Origin: Aliterella atlantica CENA595
Lineage (GTDB): Bacteria; Cyanobacteriota; Cyanobacteriia; Cyanobacteriales; Chroococcidiopsidaceae
Assembly: GCF_000952155.1 (NCBI RefSeq)
Contig: NZ_JYON01000004.1
Span: forward strand, 124,001-188,000
Length of the DNA: 64,000 bases
Reading direction: 5' to 3'
Both the position numbers and the translations under genes were made by a program. This document shows, piece after piece, positions 60,205 through 64,000 of the stretch (position 1 is its first letter; every line of letters begins with the position of its first letter). The notes beneath the pieces are model-generated. The model made no database searches. It was not told the DNA's origin and saw only the letters and a program-made list of their open reading frames with translations.

Positions 60205-60612
60205 GTGGAGTGGCGACTTAGAGCAATTCGCGGGGCAACAACTGTTACTGAAAATACAATTGAGGCAATTACAGAAGCAGTAACGGAACTTTTGGATGAG
60301 ACAGAAACGCGCAATCAAATCGATCCGATTGAAATTATTAGCGCAACTTTCTCCGTTACCCGCGATTTAGATGCTATATTTCCGGCTGCGATCGCCCGCC
60401 ACCGTCCTTACTGGGACAACGTACCCATGTTAGACGTGCAGCAGATGCACGTTGAAGGTAGCTTGCAGCGTTGCATCCGCTTTTTGATTTTGGTAAATAT
60501 TCCTACTTCTGGTGGCAAAGTTTGCCATACCTACTTGCGCGAGGCAAGACATTTACGCCCTGATTGGAATTTACCTCAACCAATTGTGCTATCGCCTTCC
60601 CCAATTTTTTAA
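60205..60612 (+). CDS. aroH: Chorismate mutase, AroH type
   Basis: This 135-residue enzyme converts chorismate to prephenate for phenylalanine and tyrosine. It starts at GTG (MEWRLRAIRGATTV); the AGGGGGG purine run 7 nt upstream fits this, whereas a TTG two codons earlier would overlap it. R-AIRGATTV, ISATFSVTRDLDAIFPA, DVQQMHVEGSLQRCIRFL and KVCHTYLREAR are the AroH-fold signatures. It is independent of other aromatic pathway genes here. Confidence 0.95.
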   Translation: MEWRLRAIRGATTVTENTIEAITEAVTELLDETETRNQIDPIEIISATFSVTRDLDAIFPAAIARHRPYWDNVPMLDVQQMHVEGSLQRCIRFLILVNIPTSGGKVCHTYLREARHLRPDWNLPQPIVLSPSPIF

Positions 60613-60636
60613 TTACTTTAATTAAAGCCCTGGTAG

Positions 60637-60671
60637 GCAAAGGGTAAAGGACAAAAAACCTTTCCCCTTGC
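60637..60671. terminator. Bidirectional terminator between aroH and crtR
   Basis: GCAAAGGG-T-AAAGG (60637-60650) pairs with CCTTT-CCCCTTGC (60659-60671) with one mismatch. An A-rich loop lies between. It lies between convergent genes. Confidence 0.55.
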
Positions 60672-60675
60672 GCGT

Positions 60676-61602
60676 TTAAGCGCCCTTGACGCTTCCTGGT
60701 TCTACTGGTGAAGCGATCGTCTCTTTTTTGTGCGAGTGAATACCAATAAAAACGTCATACAGAAAGCTCAAAAATTGTCTTTTTTCTAACAACCCTGAAG
60801 TTTGATGACAGCCTTTGGCATCTAATAATGGCTTAGTAGCATAATAAGCGTTTTGGTAGTTATACCAAGGAATAGAGGGCCATAAGTGATGAATTAAGTG
60901 ATAGTTCTGCCCCATGATCAGAATATTTAAAACTTTACCAGGGTAGACTCTGGCATTTTTCCAGCGATCGCGTTCTTGATGGGGGCGATGGGGTAAATAA
61001 TCAAAAAAGAACCCTAAAGCCAAGCCCACTATGGCTGTAGGAATAAACCAGAAGTTAAGAATATATCCCAAAAAGTGGTATTGAATGGAAACATAAAAAA
61101 TAGCAGCAATTAACAAGCGGCTAAAGAACCATTCCCATAATTCATGTTTTTGCCACAACTGGCGCTTAAAGAAAAATACTTCGTGATAGAGAAAACGAAC
61201 GGGAATCAACCACAAAGGTCCAGCAGTAGAAACATAATGATCGGGGTCATTTTCGGGATCGTTGACATGAGCGTGATGTTGCAGATGCACCCGCGTAAAT
61301 ACAGGGAAAGCAAAAGCTAATAACAACGCACTACCGTGTCCTAATATGGCATTAATTGTCCGATTGCGATGGGCGCTATTGTGACAAGCATCGTGAATTA
61401 CTGTGCCGCAGATATGCAAAGCGATCGTATTGGTCACAAAACAACACCAGTGGGGCCACTCCCAAAGCCAGTAACCAAAATTGGATAGCACGATCGCACA
61501 GACCGCAGCTATAAACATTAGCAAAGTTGGATTGGGGTTGCCAGGGGGACTCAAGAATTCCCTCGGAACTGTCAGTGGCTTCTGTGCCTCCGACATCAGC
61601 AT
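60676..61602 (-). CDS. crtR: Beta-carotene hydroxylase CrtR (fatty-acid-desaturase superfamily)
   Basis: This 308-residue membrane di-iron enzyme hydroxylates beta-ionone rings (toward zeaxanthin and myxoxanthophyll-type carotenoids). Its histidine boxes are HDACHNSAHR, HLQHHAHVND, YLPHRPHQE and NYHLIHHLWP, matching CrtR. Four or so hydrophobic segments are seen. The ATG at 61602 has GGAG upstream and is preferred to the M two codons later. Residue order and box spacing distinguish it from DesA-type lipid desaturases. Confidence 0.94.
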   Translation of the reverse strand: MLMSEAQKPLTVPREFLSPPGNPNPTLLMFIAAVCAIVLSNFGYWLWEWPHWCCFVTNTIALHICGTVIHDACHNSAHRNRTINAILGHGSALLLAFAFPVFTRVHLQHHAHVNDPENDPDHYVSTAGPLWLIPVRFLYHEVFFFKRQLWQKHELWEWFFSRLLIAAIFYVSIQYHFLGYILNFWFIPTAIVGLALGFFFDYLPHRPHQERDRWKNARVYPGKVLNILIMGQNYHLIHHLWPSIPWYNYQNAYYATKPLLDAKGCHQTSGLLEKRQFLSFLYDVFIGIHSHKKETIASPVEPGSVKGA

Positions 61603-61769
61603 TTTGAACTCCTTTGTAAATTAGCGATCGCGTATTCTATAGTAAGCCTAATCAAATAATAAAGTTTTGTGTCGCCTAAGTCATCTTAGTTACTTCTAAA
61701 GAGGTAGCGCAATAACGATATAATTGCGAAGCAAATCTTCGCCCTACCCTATATTCTTCATTAGCCTAA

Positions 61770-63539
61770 ATGCAACCAAAAGATTCTCAACGCCGGACAA
61801 AAATTGTCGCCACGATAGGTCCAGCCACCAGTAGCCCAGAGGTGTTAAAGGCATTGATTGAAGCAGGTGCAACTACGCTGCGGTTGAATTTTTCTCATGG
61901 TAGCCATGCAGATCATCAGCGTAGCGTGAGGTTGATTAGGCAAACTGCCTTTGAACTCAATCAACCAGTAGGGATCTTGCAAGACTTGCAGGGACCGAAA
62001 ATTCGGTTGGGGAAATTTGAAAATGGATCGATCGAAGTCAAAAAAGGCGATCGCTTTACCTTAACCAGTGACTTTGTGATTGGATCGCAAAATATTAGTT
62101 GCGTTACTTACGATTTACTAGCAGAAGAAGTCCCTTGCGGCGCAACTATTCTCCTCGATGACGGGCGAGTAGAAATGGTTGTAGAGGAAATAAATCGTGC
62201 GGATAAAGAACTGCACTGTCGCGTTGTCGTTGGCGGCACGCTGTCTAATAATAAAGGTGTTAACTTTCCTGGCGTTTATTTATCTATTAGGGCGTTGACT
62301 GAAAAAGACCGAGAAGATTTGATCTTTGGGTTAGATCAAGGTGTAGATTGGATCGCGCTATCATTTGTTCGCAATCCTCAAGACGTACTAGAAATCAAAG
62401 AACTAATATCTAATGCAGGCAAACAAGTACCAGTAATTGTCAAGATTGAAAAGCACGAAGCGATCGAGCAAATGGAGGCAATTCTAGCTCTCAGCGATGG
62501 TGTAATGGTAGCTAGAGGTGACTTAGGCGTTGAATTGCCTGCTGAGGATGTACCCATACTACAAAAGCGGCTAATTGCCACCGCAAATCGCTTAGGCATC
62601 CCGATTATTACAGCAACGCAGATGCTCGATAGTATGGTGCATAGTCCCCGCCCTACTCGCGCTGAAGTGTCAGATGTGGCAAATGCCATTATTGATGGCA
62701 CAGATGCAGTCATGCTTTCTAACGAAACGGCTGTAGGCAAACATCCTGTTGAAGCTGTAGCGACAATGGCAAGGATAGCTACGCGCATAGAACGAGAACA
62801 GGGACTTGGAGTAACTCATGCTAGCGTCAAAGAGACTCGTCACTCGATTCCCAATGCCATCAGTCAAGCAGTAGGGCAAATTGCCGAACAACTGGATGCA
62901 GCGGCAATTATGACTTTGACTAAAACTGGTTCTACTGCGCGTAATGTCTCTAAGTTCCGCCCCAAAAACCCAATTTTGGCAGTAACTCCACACGTAGATG
63001 TTGCCAGGCAATTGCAACTTGTGTGGGGTGTAAAACCTTTACTGGTGTTAGATTTGCCTTCAGCAGGGCAAACATTTCAAGCTGCTATTAATGTCGCTCA
63101 AGAAAAGCAATTACTTTCTGAGGGCGATTTGGTAGTAATGAGTGCAGGCGCGTTGCAAGGCGTAGCAGGTTCGACAGATTTGATTAAAGTTGAGGTAGTA
63201 ACAGCGGTACTAGGTCAAGGTGTAGGCTTAGGATTAGGTTCTGTAAGCGGTAGAGCTAGGGTAGCTCATAACGCTATAGATGTGGGCAATTTTAATCCAG
63301 GAGAAATTTTAGTAGCACCGCGCACGAGTGCAGACTTTATTGAGGCAATTCGCAAAGCTGGAGGTATTGTTACTGAAGATGACAGCCTGACTAGCCATGC
63401 AGCAATTATTGGTTTACGGCTTGGCGTACCTGTAATTGTCGGCGTGAAACACGCAACCAAAGTAATTCGCGATGGGGCAATTTTAACTCTGGATATGCAA
63501 AGGGGTTTGATTTATTCTGGTGCAACAGTACATACTTAA
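61770..63539 (+). CDS. pyk: Pyruvate kinase with C-terminal PEP-utilizing domain
   Basis: This 589-residue glycolytic enzyme makes pyruvate and ATP from PEP and ADP. It has LRLNFSHGSHADH, the active-site KIEKHEAIEQM, MVARGDLGVELP and ITATQMLDSM. After the usual about 475 residues, a C-terminal extension has SLTSHAAIIGLRLGVPVIVGV, a PEP-utilizing phosphohistidine-type domain (His in TSHAAI). This extra domain is known in cyanobacterial and some bacillar kinases and may be regulatory. It starts without a strong ribosome site. A dispersed palindrome follows. Confidence 0.95.
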   Translation: MQPKDSQRRTKIVATIGPATSSPEVLKALIEAGATTLRLNFSHGSHADHQRSVRLIRQTAFELNQPVGILQDLQGPKIRLGKFENGSIEVKKGDRFTLTSDFVIGSQNISCVTYDLLAEEVPCGATILLDDGRVEMVVEEINRADKELHCRVVVGGTLSNNKGVNFPGVYLSIRALTEKDREDLIFGLDQGVDWIALSFVRNPQDVLEIKELISNAGKQVPVIVKIEKHEAIEQMEAILALSDGVMVARGDLGVELPAEDVPILQKRLIATANRLGIPIITATQMLDSMVHSPRPTRAEVSDVANAIIDGTDAVMLSNETAVGKHPVEAVATMARIATRIEREQGLGVTHASVKETRHSIPNAISQAVGQIAEQLDAAAIMTLTKTGSTARNVSKFRPKNPILAVTPHVDVARQLQLVWGVKPLLVLDLPSAGQTFQAAINVAQEKQLLSEGDLVVMSAGALQGVAGSTDLIKVEVVTAVLGQGVGLGLGSVSGRARVAHNAIDVGNFNPGEILVAPRTSADFIEAIRKAGGIVTEDDSLTSHAAIIGLRLGVPVIVGVKHATKVIRDGAILTLDMQRGLIYSGATVHT

Positions 63540-63555
63540 TGTTCCTGGGTGTTTG

Positions 63556-63581
63556 GAGACGTAGCACTGCTACGTCTCTAC
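63556..63581. repeat. Second copy of the GAGACGTAGCA palindrome
   Basis: GAGACGTAGCA (63556-63566), C, TGCTACGTCTC (63568-63578), with one arm continuing TAC. It matches the element at 5113-5160, so it is a dispersed palindromic repeat that here follows pyk. Confidence 0.85.
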
Positions 63582-63611
63582 ATTAATTACAACCTCTATT
63601 TTTAATTTTTG

Positions 63612-63977
63612 ATGGCGCGTGTTTTAAAAACTGGTAAAGGTTGGCGGATTGGCTGGAATCCGGATGCAGCAGAATTCAAGGGTTTGGTTGGTACTGATGA
63701 TTGGGCGATCGAACTTACACAAGCCGAGTTGCATGATTTTTGTCGGTTATCAGCGCAAATAGCAGACACCATGAGTCAGATGGCAAGTGAATTGATGGAC
63801 GAAGAGAAAATAACTTGCGAAGCCCAAAGTGAATTAATGTGGATGGAAGTATCAGGCTATCCTCATGCTTACAGTTTACACTTTATCTTGCATACTAGAC
63901 GTGGCGCGGAAGGTTGCTGGATGGAAACAGCAGTAACAGATTTAGTAAATGCCGCGCAAATGCTGCAAGTTTTTTAG
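63612..63977 (+). CDS. DUF1818 family protein
   Basis: This 121-residue protein starts at ATG (MARVLKTGKGWRIGWNP); a TTG codon directly before is ignored. It has DWAIELTQAELHDFCRLSAQIADT, LMDEEKITCEAQSELMWMEVSG, LHTRRGAEGCWMETAVTDLVN. DUF1818 is a small, mostly cyanobacterial and plastid-lineage family of unknown function. It is soluble with no signal. Confidence 0.87.
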   Translation: MARVLKTGKGWRIGWNPDAAEFKGLVGTDDWAIELTQAELHDFCRLSAQIADTMSQMASELMDEEKITCEAQSELMWMEVSGYPHAYSLHFILHTRRGAEGCWMETAVTDLVNAAQMLQVF

Positions 63978-64000
63978 AATAACTAATACTTTGTCATTGA

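Overview
The window is chromosomal DNA of an oxygenic, phycobilisome-containing cyanobacterium. The evidence is an apcD gene, light-independent protochlorophyllide reductase genes (chlL, chlN), the sulfolipid genes sqdB and sqdX, a CrtR-type carotenoid hydroxylase, rpaB, ycf46 and ycf35, ferredoxin-type glutamate synthase, minCDE, and very many copies of the HIP1 octamer GCGATCGC. Heptameric A+T-rich tandem repeats and several dispersed palindromic repeats point to a large genome of the Chroococcidiopsis/Nostocales type rather than a streamlined picocyanobacterium; this is inference from style, not a species call. I see no prophage, complete insertion sequence, CRISPR array, rRNA or tRNA.

Layout. 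1-5018 (minus): the str operon rpsL-rpsG-fusA-tuf-rpsJ, with rpsJ cut by the window edge. 5168-8205 (minus): an A-type Fe-S carrier, a mannose-6-phosphate-isomerase-like cupin and an exported phosphodiester-glycosidase-like protein. 8767-13497: the large glutamate synthase glsF. 13872-15067: small proteins. 15567-18586: chlL, a DUF5331 gene and chlN. 18937-20890 (minus): minC-minD-minE. 20987-23899: a DUF3370 secreted protein, an Rpn-type nuclease and a retropepsin-like protease.

24250-30825 is the most interesting segment. It is a tightly packed, mostly translationally coupled eight-gene operon: CdsA-like, Rieske oxygenase, PlsC-like acyltransferase, CDP-alcohol phosphatidyltransferase, class V PLP enzyme, methyltransferase, alpha/beta hydrolase and SDR-like protein. 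Its core resembles the uncharacterised E. coli ynbABC genes, with the YnbC hydrolase-methyltransferase split into two genes. Oxygenase, PLP and SDR-like functions have been added, and several members have altered active-site motifs. I infer a pathway for an unusual membrane lipid head group.

30853-33775: a MOSC protein, a two-gene HNH module, an MshEN-like helical repeat protein and a DUF456 membrane protein. 34457-41809: a cytochrome b6f assembly factor, rpaB, radA with an overlapping glycosidase-like gene, and the sulfolipid cluster sqdB-orf-sqdX. 42014-44447: a ribbon-helix-helix protein, ycf46 and ycf35. 44793-50300: a giant Ser/Thr kinase-ATPase-GAF-PAS-GGDEF signalling protein. 50603-63977: mostly housekeeping and photosynthesis genes (asnS, an anti-sigma kinase, rlmD, apcD, a glycosyltransferase, an EamA transporter, sppA, aroH, crtR, pyk and several DUF genes).
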